From: Flabesymbios commensalis
Taxonomy: Eukaryota; Annelida; Polychaeta; Terebellida; Flabelligeridae
Length of the DNA: 64,000 nt
NCBI GenBank assembly: GCA_964017125.1
Contig: OZ024912.1
Location: 78,651,769 to 78,715,768 of the forward strand
Direction: 5' to 3'
In this document: positions 50,001 to 56,458 of the stretch, piece by piece
Position numbering within the stretch: the first letter of the stretch is position 1
Layout: every line of letters starts with the position of its first letter
The notes under the pieces: generated by a model
Told to the model about the DNA's origin: nothing
What the model saw: the letters and a program-made list of their open reading frames with translations, nothing else
The model's database searches: none
Position numbers and translations under genes: made by a program

Positions 50001-53000
50001 TTATGATTCTAGTCTGATTGTGTCGCTTGAAGTTGTATTTCTAGGTAAAGAGATTGTCATAGAGTAAATGTGGTGACCGTGATATGATTCCACAATGCAG
50101 ACTGTCTTGTTCTCAGTGATATCGTAGGCTACAATATGTCCACAGCGCGGGTGCCCAGTGTAAAGTGCAACACTATACCGTTGCCTCGGAGCTAAAGGAT
50201 ACTATCTGCCACTCTAACGAGTGTCAGATAGGATCCTTTAGCTCCGAGGCGACGATACACTCTTTGCACGATTTTGCGCATTTAACAGTAGTACCAACTA
50301 AATAGTTCAGCTTTGGTCACTGTGTGGCGTTTTGTTATTGAAAAGAGTGTAACCGGAGTCCCAAATTAATATTCAGCTTTGGTCACTGTGTGGCGTGTTG
50401 TTATTGAAAAGGGTGTATTAGCAACAGATGTGACAGATGCTTAGCCCTTATAATGCTGAAATAGTTGTATATAAACAAAGAGACCAAAGGGTTTGTTCGA
50501 GGATCGAATTTAGAGTCAGAATCTGACGTCTAGATTATGACGTCTAAGGTCGGTCCCTGCACTGAAAGGGTTTCTTAATCAAATAATTTAACTATAAATA
50601 GAAATATCATATAATGCAAATGAAATGAATCGGGCTTTAGGCCACCTTTGTGCACATATAGGCTAAACTGGGCCAGGAGAACCTCCTGATGATGGTGAGA
50701 TGATTGAGATGACACTGTCCTCCAGACACAGGATTCGAAATTCGAGCCCTGGCGGTCTGAGGCCGAGAACGCTACCTCTCGGTCACGGAGGCTCCCCACA
50801 ATACTGACTTTTACACGTGGATAGGGAAGAAACATTTTTGTTTTTTTCAAACCGCCGAGACCGGGAACCGAACCCGAAATCTGGCGTGAAAGGCAGCGGT
50901 GCTAACCACTACCCTAGGGCCCCCGCCCTTCATATGATGCAAACAGCTTTAATCATTTCACATTTCACAGTCATCATTTCACAGATATTTATTACATAGA
51001 AGTAAATTACAAAAATGCATATGTTGTTCAAGATACATATGGTTAGCTAATAACAACTAGTTTCATTTGCAGATAAATTGAAAAAAGAACAGCCACTTCA
51101 TTCTGGTTTGAAATATGAATGACAAAACATTAATGTACGCTTGCCTTCATTAACAGCAACAGCACATAGCGTGGGTGGGAATAAAGTGTGATTAATAAGG
51201 AATAATACAATTAAGTGTGGTCGACACGAACAGCCAGCAAAATGGAATAATTAAGCTTAGCGTTTCGTGTTTGCAGGAATGTCTAATTATATATTCGAAC
51301 GGTTATGGTAAAAATAATTCAGTGTTTCATAAGGTTTTATATTGAAATGTAGATTTTATTTCAGACTGAATCTTAATCAATCTTGTGATAACAGTGAGAA
51401 AAATTGTACGTTTTTTAAAACTTGGATGCTTGCATTATCAGGTAGTATTTTGTTCTATTCTCTGACACAATTTCCAGCTTCAAATATCAGAAACAGATTT
51501 ATATTTAGGAAACAATAGGCATTTGATTAACTTAACATCTGTCACAAATATTTGCATCAAATTTTTAGTGGCATCCTCTTTAGTTCACAAGTAATTTGTT
51601 TATCAAAGGTATATGTTTTATCGCGTCCGACAATCTACTTTGCCACCAACTGATATGCAAGGGATAGAAATACAACATTTTAATAAAATTGACTACAACT
51701 TTGTATTGTTTTATCCCTATTTAATACCCAAATTAAAGATCCAAAGCTTCGGATTTTATGAGTAGTTTCATTTTCTATTTAGCCCTTATCTCTTGTTATT
51801 TCATTTTAATTTTCACCCACAAGTTCTTTCTCTATCACGTTGTGTTGCGACCCAAAACTTTAAGTGGCTGATAATCGTTCATATTTGTTTAATTTCAGAC
51901 CAAATGTCTGGGAATCTTGATTTTTTAAACACACATTCAATTCCCAATAACTTTAATTTAATTATGGTAATCATCTAGTAGAAATGATTATAAACGACTA
52001 TTGGAGGAAAATGGTTAATAAATTGTAATATAAATATGTGAGGTGACGATACATCACAAACAGATAAAGATTGGTAGTTATCACAGCAAACACAATAAAC
52101 GACTACTGGAGGGAAACGGTTAATAAATTGTAATATAAATATGTGAGGTGACGATACATCACAAACAGATAAAGATTGGTAGTTATCACAGCAAACACAA
52201 TAAACGACTACTGGAGGGAAACGGTTAATACATTGTTTTATAAATATGTGAGGTGACGATACATCACAAACAGATAAAGATTGGTATTTATCACAGCAAA
52301 CACAATAAACGACTACTGGAGGGAAACGGTTAATAAATTGTAATATAAATATGTGAGGTGACGATACATCACAAACAGATAAAGATTGGTAGTTATCACA
52401 GCAAACACAATAAACGACTACTGGAGGGAAACGGTTAATACATTGTTTTATAAATATGTGAGGTGACGATACATCACAAACAGATAAAGATTGGTATTTA
52501 TCACAGCAAACACAATAAACGACTACTGGAGGGAAACGGTTAATAAATTGTAATATAAATATGCGAGGTGACGATACATCACAAACAGATAAAGATTGGT
52601 AGTTATCACAGCAAACACAATAAACGACTACTGGAGGGAAACGGTTAATACATTGTTTTATAAATATGTGAGGTGACGATACATCACAAACAGATAAAGA
52701 TTGGTAGTTATCACAGCAAACACAAGATGTGAGGTGACGATACATCACAAACAGATAAAGATTGGTAGTTATCACAGCAAACACAATATGTGAGGTGACG
52801 ATACATCACAAACAGATAAAGATTGGTAGTTATCACAGCAAACACAATATGTGAGGTGACGATACATCACAAACAGATAAAGATTGGTAGTTATCACAGC
52901 AAACACAATATGTGAGGTGACGATACATCACAAACAGATAAAGATTGGTAGTTATCACAGCAAACACAATAAACGACTATTGGAGGAAAATGTTTAATAC

Positions 53001-55312
53001 ATTGTAATATGAATATGTGAGGTGACGATACATTTCAAACAGATAAAGATTGGTAGTTATCACAGCAAACACAATAAACGACTACTGGAGGGAAACGGTT
53101 AATAAATTGTAATATAAATATGTGAGGTGACGATACATCACAAACAGATAAAGATTGGTAGTTATCACAGCAAACACAATAAACGACTACTGGAGGGAAA
53201 CGGTTAATAAATTGTAATATAAATATGTCAGGTGACGATATAACACAAACAGATAAAGATTGGTAGTTATCACAGCAAACACAATATGTGAGGTGACGAT
53301 ACATCACAAACAGATAAAGATTGGTAGTTATCACAGCAAACACAATAAACGACTACTGGAGGGAAACGGTTAATAAATTGTAATATAAATATGTGAGGTG
53401 ACGATACATCACAAACAGATAAAAGATTGGTAGTTATCACAGCAAACACAATAAACGACTACTGGAGGGAAACGGTTAATAAATTGTAATATAAATATGT
53501 GAGGTGACGATACATCACAAACAGATAAAGATTGGTAGTTATCACAGCAAACACAATAAACGACTACTGGAGGGAAACGGTTAGTAAATTGTAATATAAA
53601 TATGTCAGGTGACGATATAACACAAACAGATAAAGATTGGTAGTTATCACAGCAAACACAATATGTGAGGTGACGATACATCACAAACAGATAAAGATTG
53701 GTAGTTATCACAGCAAACACAATATGTGAGGTGACGATACATCACAAACAGATAAAGATTGGTAGTTATCACAGCAAACACAATAAACGACTACTGGAGG
53801 GAAATGGTTAATAAATTGTAATATAAATATGTGAGGTGACGATGCAACACAAACAGATAAAGATTGGTAGTTATCACAGCAAACACAATATGTCAGGTGA
53901 CGATACATCACAAACAGATAAAGATTGGTAGTTAGCACAGCAAACACAATATGTGAGGTGACGATACATCACAAACAGATAAAGATTGGTAGTTAGCACA
54001 GCAAACACAATATGTGAGGTGACGATACATCACAAACAGATAAAGATTGGTAGTTAGCACAGCAAACACAATATGTGAGGTGACGATACATCACAAACAG
54101 ATAAAGATTGGTAGTTATCACAGCAAACACAATATGTCAGGTGACGATACATCACAAACAGATGAAGATTGGTAGTTAGCACAGCAAACACAATATGTGA
54201 GGTGACTATACATCACAAACAGATAAAGATTGGTAGTTATCACAGCAAACACAATATGTCAGGTGACGATACATCACAAACAGATAAAGATTGGTAGTTA
54301 GCACAGCAAACACAATATGTGAGGTGACGATACATCACAAACAGATAAAGATTGGTAGTTATCACAGCAAACACAATATGTGAGGTGACGATACATCACA
54401 AACAGATAAAGATTGGTAGTTATCACAGCAAACACAATATGTGAGGTGAAGATACATCACAAACAGATAAAGATTGGTAGTTATCACAGCAAACACAATA
54501 TGTGAGGTGACGATACATCACAAACAGATAAAGATTGGTAGTTATCACAGCAAACACAATATGTGAGGTGACGATACAACACAAACAGATAAAGATTGGT
54601 AGTTATCACAGCAAACACAATATGTCAGGTGACGATACATCACAAACAGATAAAGATTGGTAGTTATCACAGCAAACACAATATGTGAGGTGACGATACA
54701 TCACAAACAGATAAAGATTGGTAGTTATCACAGCAAACACAATATGTGAGGTGAAGATACATCACAAACAGATAAAGATTGGTAGTTATCACAGCAAACA
54801 CAATATGTGAGGTGACGATACATCACAAACAGATAAAGATTGGTAGTTATCACAGCAAACACAATATGTGAGGTGACGATACATCACAAACAGATAAAGA
54901 TTGGTAGTTAGCACAAAACACAAGATGTTGAACTAATGCTAGTTTAATTTTAGGCCACCATCAACGACGTTGGGCCAACATTAAGTCCACATTGTTTCAA
55001 CGTCTTATCTCTACTGCCTCACACATATCACTATGTTACAGAGTTGCCAGACTTTGTGCCTAACGCCTCTTACATATGAGTTTCCTGCCTTGGTGTCTAA
55101 CGCGTAACACATATGTCTATGTTACAGAGCTACATGACTTGGTGCCTAACACACATATGTCTATGTTACAGAGTTGCCTGACTTGGTGCCTAATGCCACA
55201 CTTCTGGAGACGAGTGCATACTTGCAGGATCGAGCCATGATACAGCTGCAGTGTGCCATGGAGGAAAACTGTGCATCCTCATCGGCCTACGTCATCAAAC
55301 AAAATAACTACG
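22793..55312 (+). CDS. LOXL2: Lysyl oxidase-like protein (LOXL2/3/4 type), 5' seven exons
   Basis: The spliced product begins 402 residues of a secreted, copper-dependent amine oxidase that in this family oxidises lysines of collagen and elastin. Order: signal peptide 1-25, Pro/Thr-rich 26-74, SRCR domain 1 about 75-180 (Cys 101, 114, 148, 158, 168, 178), linker 184-248, SRCR domain 2 about 250-355 (Cys 277, 290, 321, 331, 342, 353), LOX domain from 357. Exon lengths 282, 130, 137, 195, 165, 157 and 141 nt join with phases 0, 1, 0, 0, 0, 1, all at GT/AG sites. The GGRNPDEGRVEV string and the LPDLVPNA / LQCAMEENC strings closely match human LOXL2 SRCR4 and the LOX domain start. Two SRCR domains instead of the four of vertebrate LOXL2-4 is usual for invertebrate members. 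The copper-binding histidines and the LTQ residues lie beyond the window. Assignment within LOXL2/3/4 is not resolved. Confidence 0.93.
23286..23652 (+). repeat. Duplicate of exon 1 donor region, split by a MITE
   Basis: The last ~19 bases of exon 1 and the start of intron 1 (23056-23165: agtccaggtgtttatacag then gtgaga) recur at 23286 as ggtcccaggtgttcatacag then ataaga. Both continue with ccccaatgctggtttaat-like sequence and the same attgggccgac...ccaacatt..aacattcgata block. In the second copy a MITE (23347-23592) sits inside the duplicate. The GT of the copied donor has become AT. Confidence 0.8.
23347..23592 (+). mobile_element. Hairpin MITE with clear TTAA target duplication
   Basis: Same family as 21692-21939, inserted in the duplicated exon 1 donor block. 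The undisturbed copy at 23093 reads ggtttaatgttgggcc, while here ggtttaa is followed by the element and then ttaatattgggcc. This gives direct evidence that the family duplicates TTAA on insertion. The hairpin part uses acgtcagaatatgacg and acgtcagattctgacg. Confidence 0.9.
23653..24244. other. Intron 1 interior
   Basis: Contains pieces of the aatgttgggcc palindrome family (23690-23790) and otherwise AT-rich unique sequence. No gene is seen. Confidence 0.5.
24245..24690 (+). repeat. Decayed tandem copies of the exon 2 acceptor and exon start
   Basis: About seven diverged units of roughly 62-64 bp. Each carries a pyrimidine-rich tract with AG (ttattttcaag, ttttaatacag, ttatttttcag) followed by a version of the exon 2 start, such as tgtggttttatctgtgacgg then tggctgg. 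The true exon reads gatacctggggtttcatctg then tgatgacggctgg. The last decoy, gacacctggggttttatctg at 24645, is nearly intact but runs into a stop (gaattctag). Its divergence suggests this is the oldest of the junction arrays. Confidence 0.85.
24691..24820 (+). CDS. LOXL2: LOXL-like exon 2: SRCR1 middle
   Basis: Acceptor ttgctttccag at 24690, phase 0 in. It encodes 43 residues beginning DTWGFICDDGW and including GHVICRTLG, the first two conserved cysteines of SRCR domain 1. It ends tcatcag|gtactg, phase 1, where the single g joins GA of exon 3 to make Gly138. The string corresponds to WGTVCDDDF...VVCRELG in human LOXL2 SRCR1. A short decayed copy of the donor (atcaagtactgattt) follows at about 24857. 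Confidence 0.92.
25257..25334. repeat. 78-bp palindrome (gtcgcctcgg...ccgaggcgac)
   Basis: Arms tcgtcgcctcggtgctaaag gatcctatc and gataggatcctttagctccg aggcgacga surround a short loop. A second copy lies at 50178-50255 in intron 6. Same element at two unlinked sites implies mobility; the family is unknown. Confidence 0.8.
25335..26406. other. Intron 2, mixed small palindromic elements
   Basis: Holds a decayed copy of the 18262 palindrome family (25659-25712) and a cluster of aatgttgggcc-type pieces at 26041-26330 that create short overlapping frames on both strands. No gene is seen. Confidence 0.5.
26407..26945. repeat. 55-bp minisatellite, about 10 copies
   Basis: Unit: gagagagaagcctccgagct, accaaggaactctatattcc, ttggagctacagaca. 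Each copy contains a palindrome ccaaggaactc/tatattccttgg. The array is cut by the 265-bp element at 26946-27210, after which its last part (tatattccttggagctac agacaaagcg) resumes at 27211. All three plus frames stay open because the unit has no stop; no protein is supported. Confidence 0.93.
26946..27210. mobile_element. 265-bp TACCC-ended DNA element
   Basis: Ends TACCCGGTGTGAC and tgatgtcatcAGGGTA are imperfect terminal inverted repeats. It sits in the 55-bp array with tatattcc on both sides (8-9 bp target duplication). The same element occurs reversed at 56459-56684 with flanks gcctataca on both sides. Shared interior: gaggtcactgtgtcagagcc, accattttgtttcc. Non-coding. An 8-9 bp duplication suggests a hAT or Mutator-like relative, undecided. 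Confidence 0.85.
27236..27959. other. Intron 2, unique AT-rich sequence
   Basis: Nothing recognised except a short direct repeat (agtataatattacttaaag) at 27920-27965. Confidence 0.4.
27960..28545. other. GC-richer block with several hairpins, unidentified
   Basis: This block stands out from the AT-rich intron. It contains paired segments such as gggcatgcctggggg with cccctagacatgccc, and tgtgcaaaatgcc..cgg cattaaattgcaca. Two frames of 75-79 codons on opposite strands show nothing recognisable. It could be a structured RNA, a transposon terminus or a captured fragment. I compared it by eye with U1, U2, 7SK and SRP RNA and saw no match. Confidence 0.3.
28546..29361. other. Intron 2, non-coding
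   Basis: AT-rich; short frames at 28595-28799 on both strands are complementary shadows with no recognisable product. Confidence 0.4.
29362..30777 (+). repeat. 24 tandem copies of the exon 3 splice acceptor (60-bp unit)
   Basis: The 60-bp unit is tttatttgttttatt..cccccag followed by GAGGGCAGATCGTACTGGAT then GACGTACAGTGTTT. The second half is the first ~34 bases of exon 3. Counting 29398/29399 to 30777/30778 gives 24 acceptor AG sites at 60-bp spacing, with one 59-bp unit near 29547. Only the last copy continues into SRCR coding sequence (ttggagacgagg). No stop occurs in the exon 3 frame from 29550 onward, so each retained unit would add 20 residues like GGQIVLDDVQCLLFICFI. High identity suggests recent expansion. 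Confidence 0.95.
30778..30914 (+). CDS. LOXL2: LOXL-like exon 3: SRCR1 end
   Basis: Acceptor attcccccag at 30777. The first two bases (ga) complete Gly138, then come 45 residues GQIVLDDVQCFGDEDSVMSC, RHLPPGVHDCQLREAAGVFC, APPDV. It supplies cysteines 3-6 of SRCR domain 1, in the usual spacing (VQC, MSC, HDC, VFC). The donor is gatgtg|gtgagt, phase 0. The acceptor is the last of 24 near-identical tandem acceptors, so start choice rests on SRCR continuity. Confidence 0.93.
30940..31215 (+). mobile_element. SINE-like tRNA-derived element inside a palindromic repeat
   Basis: From about 30960 the sequence gggacgtggcgcaatggata gagcg (box A-like) and ccggtttcgttcccc (box B-like) resembles a tRNA-derived SINE head, followed by gtggggtttccagagaaata. 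It splits an aatgttgggcc-family palindrome: cacaaggcgt occurs on both sides (30950 and 31187), fitting a target duplication. Confidence 0.6.
31216..32056. other. Intron 3, no supported gene
   Basis: A 189-codon minus frame (31148-31717) covers most of it. It has no recognisable domain, its C-terminal part is translated from the palindromic repeat at 31.2 kb, and it lies in an intron. I regard it as chance. Confidence 0.5.
32057..32287 (+). mobile_element. Hairpin MITE
   Basis: TTAA-cccttaaagcgctgaaat at the left; body ccatagaaaccacatgg and tttgaaatcatcataaatg; hairpin gtcagaatctgacgtctg with agacgtcagattctaacg; the right terminus gttgtaaggg has lost TTAA by point change. Confidence 0.88.
32365..32575. 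repeat. Two caacagtaactg hairpin elements
   Basis: Two neighbouring palindromes: agacagcagtaactgcttac facing gtaagccgttactgccgttt, and aacaacagtaacttcttatt facing gtaagcagtaactgctgttt. A third, cleaner copy lies at 61925-61985. A small palindromic element family. Confidence 0.7.
32576..34580. other. Intron 3, AT-rich non-coding
   Basis: Contains an aatgttgggcc-type piece at 33880-33950 and a small direct repeat at 34040-34110 (aaggtcagcagcagg, aaggtgagcagcagg). Overlapping frames at 33334-33715 are mutual shadows. Nothing supports a gene. Confidence 0.45.
34581..34804. mobile_element. TTAA-flanked hairpin element
   Basis: TTAA at 34581 and 34801. The middle is a strong palindrome: catttgaagctggaattgc and gcaatttccagcttcaaatg. 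Ends ccctttga and gaaaagg. Similar in layout to 8770-8999. The fragment atttccagcttcaaat near 51470 is probably a relic of the same family. Confidence 0.7.
35204..35398 (+). CDS. LOXL2: LOXL-like exon 4: basic linker between SRCR domains
   Basis: 65 residues rich in Arg, Thr and Pro (VRRNPRPRQSLRSTTTT, then VTPVPRDQPQNVTEP, then ARATRRRAHHQRFHPAR). Phase 0 at both ends, fitting exons 3 and 5. The acceptor ttctattttaaag is weaker than the others. NVT is a possible N-glycosylation site. The ARATRRR run could be a proprotein convertase site, by analogy with processing of vertebrate LOXL2 between SRCR domains; that is inference. The donor gctagg|gttagt opens the 37-bp array. Least certain exon, since the linker has no conserved domain, but reading frame and phases agree. 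Confidence 0.72.
35399..43024 (+). repeat. 37-bp minisatellite filling intron 4, seeded at the exon 4 donor
   Basis: About 200 copies of gtaactatacctcaaaccac atcaccaacacttcaga (37 bp) with 38-39 bp forms (cttctaga) and ~34 bp forms (accaga). The first unit is the donor itself, ctagg|gttagtataccg, then ctagg|gtaactatacc at 35425, after which agg becomes aga. Each copy therefore carries a GTAACT donor-like core. Intron 4 is 7,666 bp and only about 40 bp (a pyrimidine-rich acceptor) are not array. Multi-unit blocks recur, for example 37080-37420 and 38590-38980. Confidence 0.96.
43065..43229 (+). CDS. LOXL2: LOXL-like exon 5: SRCR2 first half
   Basis: Acceptor gtttttgcttgcag at 43064, phase 0. 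55 residues: PYKIRVIGGRNPDEGRVEVR, VRGRWGVICSDSWDLMDAMV, VCRQSGKHYARMATQ. GGRNP-EGRVEV and AMVVCRQ are diagnostic of the last SRCR of LOXL2-4. It carries cysteines 1 and 2 (277, 290). The donor is acacag|gtcagt, phase 0, the first of a long series of identical CAG|GTCAGT sites. Confidence 0.95.
43230..46628 (+). repeat. 36-39-bp minisatellite repeating the exon 5 donor, about 88 copies
   Basis: Unit gtcagtacagctgctgggcg, ggggccctggtgtagtcag. Every junction reads tagtcag|gtcagtacag, recreating the donor cacacag|gtcagtacag of exon 5. Length variants are 39 (ggggccctgg), 38 (gggccctgg) and 36-37 (gtgcctgg) bp. The exon frame stays open to 43416, so use of the first few downstream copies would add 13 residues each (VSTAAGRGPWCSQ). 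A variant-order block (around 44400-44700) repeats, showing multi-unit duplication. Confidence 0.96.
46633..46884 (+). mobile_element. Hairpin MITE at the end of the donor array
   Basis: Begins gattaacat two bases after the last array unit; body gcgaccaaagggttatc and cttcatttgaatacatatg; hairpin agacgtcatagtctgacgtc with agacgtcagattctgacgtc; ends gcactgaaaggcttta. Boundaries slightly uncertain because the terminal TTAA on the right is changed. Confidence 0.82.
46905..47165 (+). mobile_element. tRNA-derived SINE copy
   Basis: Same order as 21256-21505: aaatgtttcttcaccactca, catcagtattatgatgagcc, gcgagaggtagtgtgctcgg, cagggcttgaaattcgaatc, then the tail tgggcctgtttagcttatat gtgcacaaggtgg and ccattcattta. 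Confidence 0.75.
47204..47320. mobile_element. aatgttgggcc-family relic
   Basis: Diverged copy: actgatgctggtctaatg ... ccagcatcttgtcaacg. Weak palindrome; lies next to the LINE 3' end. Confidence 0.45.
47321..49055 (-). mobile_element. 5'-truncated non-LTR retrotransposon (CR1/Jockey group)
   Basis: A minus-strand LINE in intron 5. Its 3' end (low coordinates) carries the tandem tail ttcaaagttcaaagttcaaa typical of CR1-like tails. The visible reverse transcriptase frame (47407-49053) is uninterrupted, but the endonuclease part and the start of the RT region are absent, so the copy is 5'-truncated and dead by truncation. The high integrity of the frame implies a recent insertion. No clear target site duplication was found. 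Confidence 0.93.
47407..49053 (-). CDS. LINE reverse transcriptase, N-terminally truncated
   Basis: 548 codons without a stop, entered without an ATG. Motifs in order: GKASGPDELPN (~65), VFKKGDRHSPANYRPISL (~113), VVLDFSKAFDVVPH (~192, motif A), RSGVPQGTVLGPLLF (~251, motif B), LFADDCLLYR (~282, catalytic FADD, motif C), PSKCSVL, PYLGVCLSETLEW, and a C-terminal region with SSLEYSSAVWDPF and NSLPAAAIESKTVAAFKSQL. This is the Jockey/CR1 layout, with no RNase H. The apurinic endonuclease domain is missing. It belongs to the transposon, not to the host gene whose intron it occupies in antisense. Confidence 0.93.
   Translation of the reverse strand: MKENGQLHSDSRRKAEILNNQFCSVFTSEDTTNIPKLTGPPNTEMPKFEITVQGVTKLLEGLNGGKASGPDELPNLILKNAANEISPFLKIIFDQSLQTGKLPDDWVEANVAPVFKKGDRHSPANYRPISLTCVCAKLLEHIICKQIMSHFSENKILTPVQHGFRSKHSCESQLLITTDEFIQNFESKTQTDVVVLDFSKAFDVVPHQRLLHKLDHYGIRGTTLNWIQNFLTNRTQKVVVDGSSSESARVRSGVPQGTVLGPLLFLTYINDLPSTVSSQVRLFADDCLLYRPIKCRADQEQLQRDLSALQDWADRWGMCFNPSKCSVLRVSRPKSKNLEFEYTLKGETLANVSSTPYLGVCLSETLEWEAHINKITSKANSTLGFLRRNLKACPPKLRETAYFSLVRSSLEYSSAVWDPFRQKDIDKLEKIQRSAARFVTQNYRQTASVTSLIQNLGWTDLKTRRKNSRLVSMFKILNELVEIPINDRLIPADRRTRGGHNQAYKHLRANTTLGQNSFWHRTIPDWNSLPAAAIESKTVAAFKSQLVD
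49053..49152. repeat. 73-bp spaced direct repeat at the LINE 5' junction
   Basis: aagtcggtactgtatgctct aattat occurs at 49053 and again at 49126. Both copies lie on the 5' side of the LINE, so they are not its target duplication; a local duplication at or after insertion is more likely. Confidence 0.65.
49417..49573 (+). CDS. LOXL2: LOXL-like exon 6: SRCR2 second half
   Basis: Acceptor catttttcttgtcag at 49416, phase 0. 52 residues: TSHFGGNEKIKLVGGIHCDG, DEDFLHQCAHEQVGRHVVCQ, QADYIAGVICTD. It provides the last four SRCR2 cysteines and ends in GVICTD, the family's GVxCSE/SD end. The donor is ctgaca|gtaagc, phase 1. This is one of the few exons whose junctions show no tandem copies. Confidence 0.94.
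49686..50031. mobile_element. Second copy of the 349-bp TIR element
   Basis: TTAA-AAGCGACACAATCAAGCT at the left and AGTCTGATTGTGTCGCTT-tgaa at the right (TTAA with one change). Interior blocks match 8425-8773 in order. Confidence 0.85.
50178..50255. repeat. Second copy of the gtcgcctcgg palindrome
   Basis: ccgttgcctcggagctaaag ... ctttagctccgaggcgacga; matches 25257-25334 over its whole length with a few changes. Confidence 0.8.
50441..50574 (+). mobile_element. Internally deleted hairpin MITE
   Basis: Has the left end cccttataatgctgaaat, ataaacaaagagaccaaagg and the hairpin end (gtcagaatctgacgtcta, gcactgaaaggg) but lacks about 100 bp of body. Confidence 0.78.
50608..50930 (-). mobile_element. 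Dimeric tRNA-derived SINE, fullest copy
   Basis: Read on the minus strand: first tRNA-like head with ctagggtagtggttagcacc (box A-like) and gggttcggttcccggtctc (box B-like), a spacer with tgtttcttccctatccacg, then a second tRNA-like unit with ccgtgaccgagaggtagcg and cagggctcgaatttcg, then the tail ggttctcctggcccagttta. Copies at 21256, 46905 and 57598 lack the first head. Pol III transcribed elements of this type need a partner LINE; none with a matching tail is evident here. Confidence 0.72.
50931..51984. other. Intron 6, AT-rich non-coding
   Basis: No gene. Contains a decayed member of the 18262 palindrome family at 51808-51872 (caagttctttctctatcacg, gcgacccaaaactttaag). Confidence 0.5.
51985..54925. 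repeat. Composite minisatellite with 61- and 105-bp units
   Basis: The core 61-bp unit is gtgaggtgacgatacatcac, aaacagataaagattggtag, ttatcacagcaaacacaata t. A 105-bp form carries an extra 44 bp (aaacgactactggagggaaa cggttaataaattg...). The first kilobase is mainly 105-bp units, partly alternating in pairs; after about 53.9 kb only the 61-bp form remains. Minus-strand frames up to 269 codons are by-products. No relation to exons 6 or 7 is visible. Confidence 0.95.
54935..55005. mobile_element. aatgttgggcc palindrome relic
   Basis: gaactaatgctagtttaatt ... gacgttgggccaacattaag; inverted-repeat miniature element. Confidence 0.55.
55033..55171 (+). repeat. Tandem copies of the exon 7 acceptor and exon start
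   Basis: The true junction is tctatgttacag|agttgcctgacttggtgcct at 55171/55172. Upstream decoys: tatgttacag|agttgccagactttgtgcct near 55033, a decayed copy tttcctgccttggtgtctaa near 55081, and tctatgttacag|agctacatgacttggtgcct near 55110. Spacing is about 45-50 bp. Each decoy keeps the exon-like segment encoding a form of LPDLVPN but has diverged. Confidence 0.88.
55172..55312 (+). CDS. LOXL2: LOXL-like exon 7: start of the LOX catalytic domain
   Basis: The first two bases (ag) complete Lys356, then 46 residues LPDLVPNATLLETSAYLQDR, AMIQLQCAMEENCASSSAYV, IKQNNY plus one base (phase 1). Matches human LOXL2 PDLVLNAEMVQQTTYLEDRP, LQCAMEENCLS. Two conserved Cys (383, 389) and an NAT sequon (N363). 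The donor is chosen at actacg|gtaact (55312/55313). A 15-bp tandem copy offers a second donor, ctatg|gtaact at 55327/55328, which would add five residues in frame. The copper-binding WxWHxCHxHYH region is not in the window. Confidence 0.9.
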
Positions 55313-55339
55313 GTAACTCAAGCTATGGTAACTCAAGCT
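55313..55339 (+). repeat. 15-bp tandem duplication of the exon 7 donor
   Basis: ctacggtaactcaag is followed at once by ctatggtaactcaag. Both carry G|GTAACT. The spacing of 15 keeps phase, so either donor gives the same downstream frame. A MITE starts immediately after. Confidence 0.8.
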
Positions 55340-55580
55340 TAACCCCTCGGAGCGCTGAAATATTTTTGTGTGAACCATAAAGACCAAAGCGTGTTTTCAA
55401 TTTGAAGTCATCATAACTGTCTTAGTTAGCTATTTTCGATTCATTTGAATACCTATGATATGTGTCTACGGGCATTAAATATTTTATTGTTTTAGTGCGG
55501 GGATCTGCTTTAGACGTCAGAATCTGACGTCTTTAGAAATATTAATCTGACGTCTATAGACTAATGGATCGCTTTAGCCG
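55339..55580 (+). mobile_element. Hairpin MITE, right end decayed
   Basis: TTAA-cccctcggagcgctgaaat at the left, ataaagaccaaagcg, gcggggatctgctttagac, then gtcagaatctgacgtctt and a disordered second arm. The right terminus is not intact. Confidence 0.75.
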
Positions 55581-56458
55581 TGGCGACTGAATTTCGCTGA
55601 TATGTCTATCAATTCATAGCCAATTTTCAAGAAAATTTGCAATCACGCGGCCACTATCCGGACAATTTCGCAAAGTTTTAGTATATATTTCAGACGTTAA
55701 ACCATTATTTTGTCACGTAATGTAATCCTGGTACGATATCAATGGGTTGATAGAGCAGTGTAATGTTATAGAGACTAGTTTGAATTATGAAATAATTGAA
55801 TTATGCAATATTTTTCAATAGAAATCCCAGTGTTGTCGCCTCACCACTGGAAAACAATGTTTGTAAAATTTCATTAAAATTGTTTGATAATTGACTGAAA
55901 AATCAGCGACAGTCTTTCACCACGTGTACAGTTAATATTATAGGCATTATAATCATGATAACGCATTTTTATAATCTTTTTTTTCACAACGGTTAAAGCT
56001 ATATATCTACGTAAAATAAGCTATAGTGGGGCCTATCATAATGTTGGGAGCTAGATGGGTTGTGAAAAACATTAAATTTACAGTTTTACTCTTAAAAAAA
56101 TAGTGAAACATGAATAAAAATTTGGATATATTCCTTTCACGAATTAGTTTTCTCTGATAATTTAGCTGCCTTTTTTCCCAAGATTTATTTTAATAAAAAA
56201 ACTGTCCTATGCACAGGCCTGTAAATCAATAAAAACATCATTCTCTGATGGACGATACTAGGTAAATAAAATGACCATTAAAGTCTAATCAGTCAGCTAG
56301 AAATATCGTCATCTTTAAATGGGATACGTCAAATAAATATAGAGAATGTTTAACTCATCTTTTTAATTTATATTGTATAAGTTACTGGTGATGACATTTT
56401 TTCTAACAATCTTTAAAATTACAACAAAAAATCATTTACAACATGGTAGGCCTATACA
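55581..56458. other. Intron 7, AT-rich non-coding
   Basis: Nothing recognised; a 61-codon frame at 56373 is largely read from the transposon that follows. Confidence 0.45.

Noticed and set aside
51975-52784. 269-codon Cys-rich minus-strand frame
   Set aside because: Generated by the 61/105-bp satellite (105 is a multiple of three); ends as soon as unit order changes.
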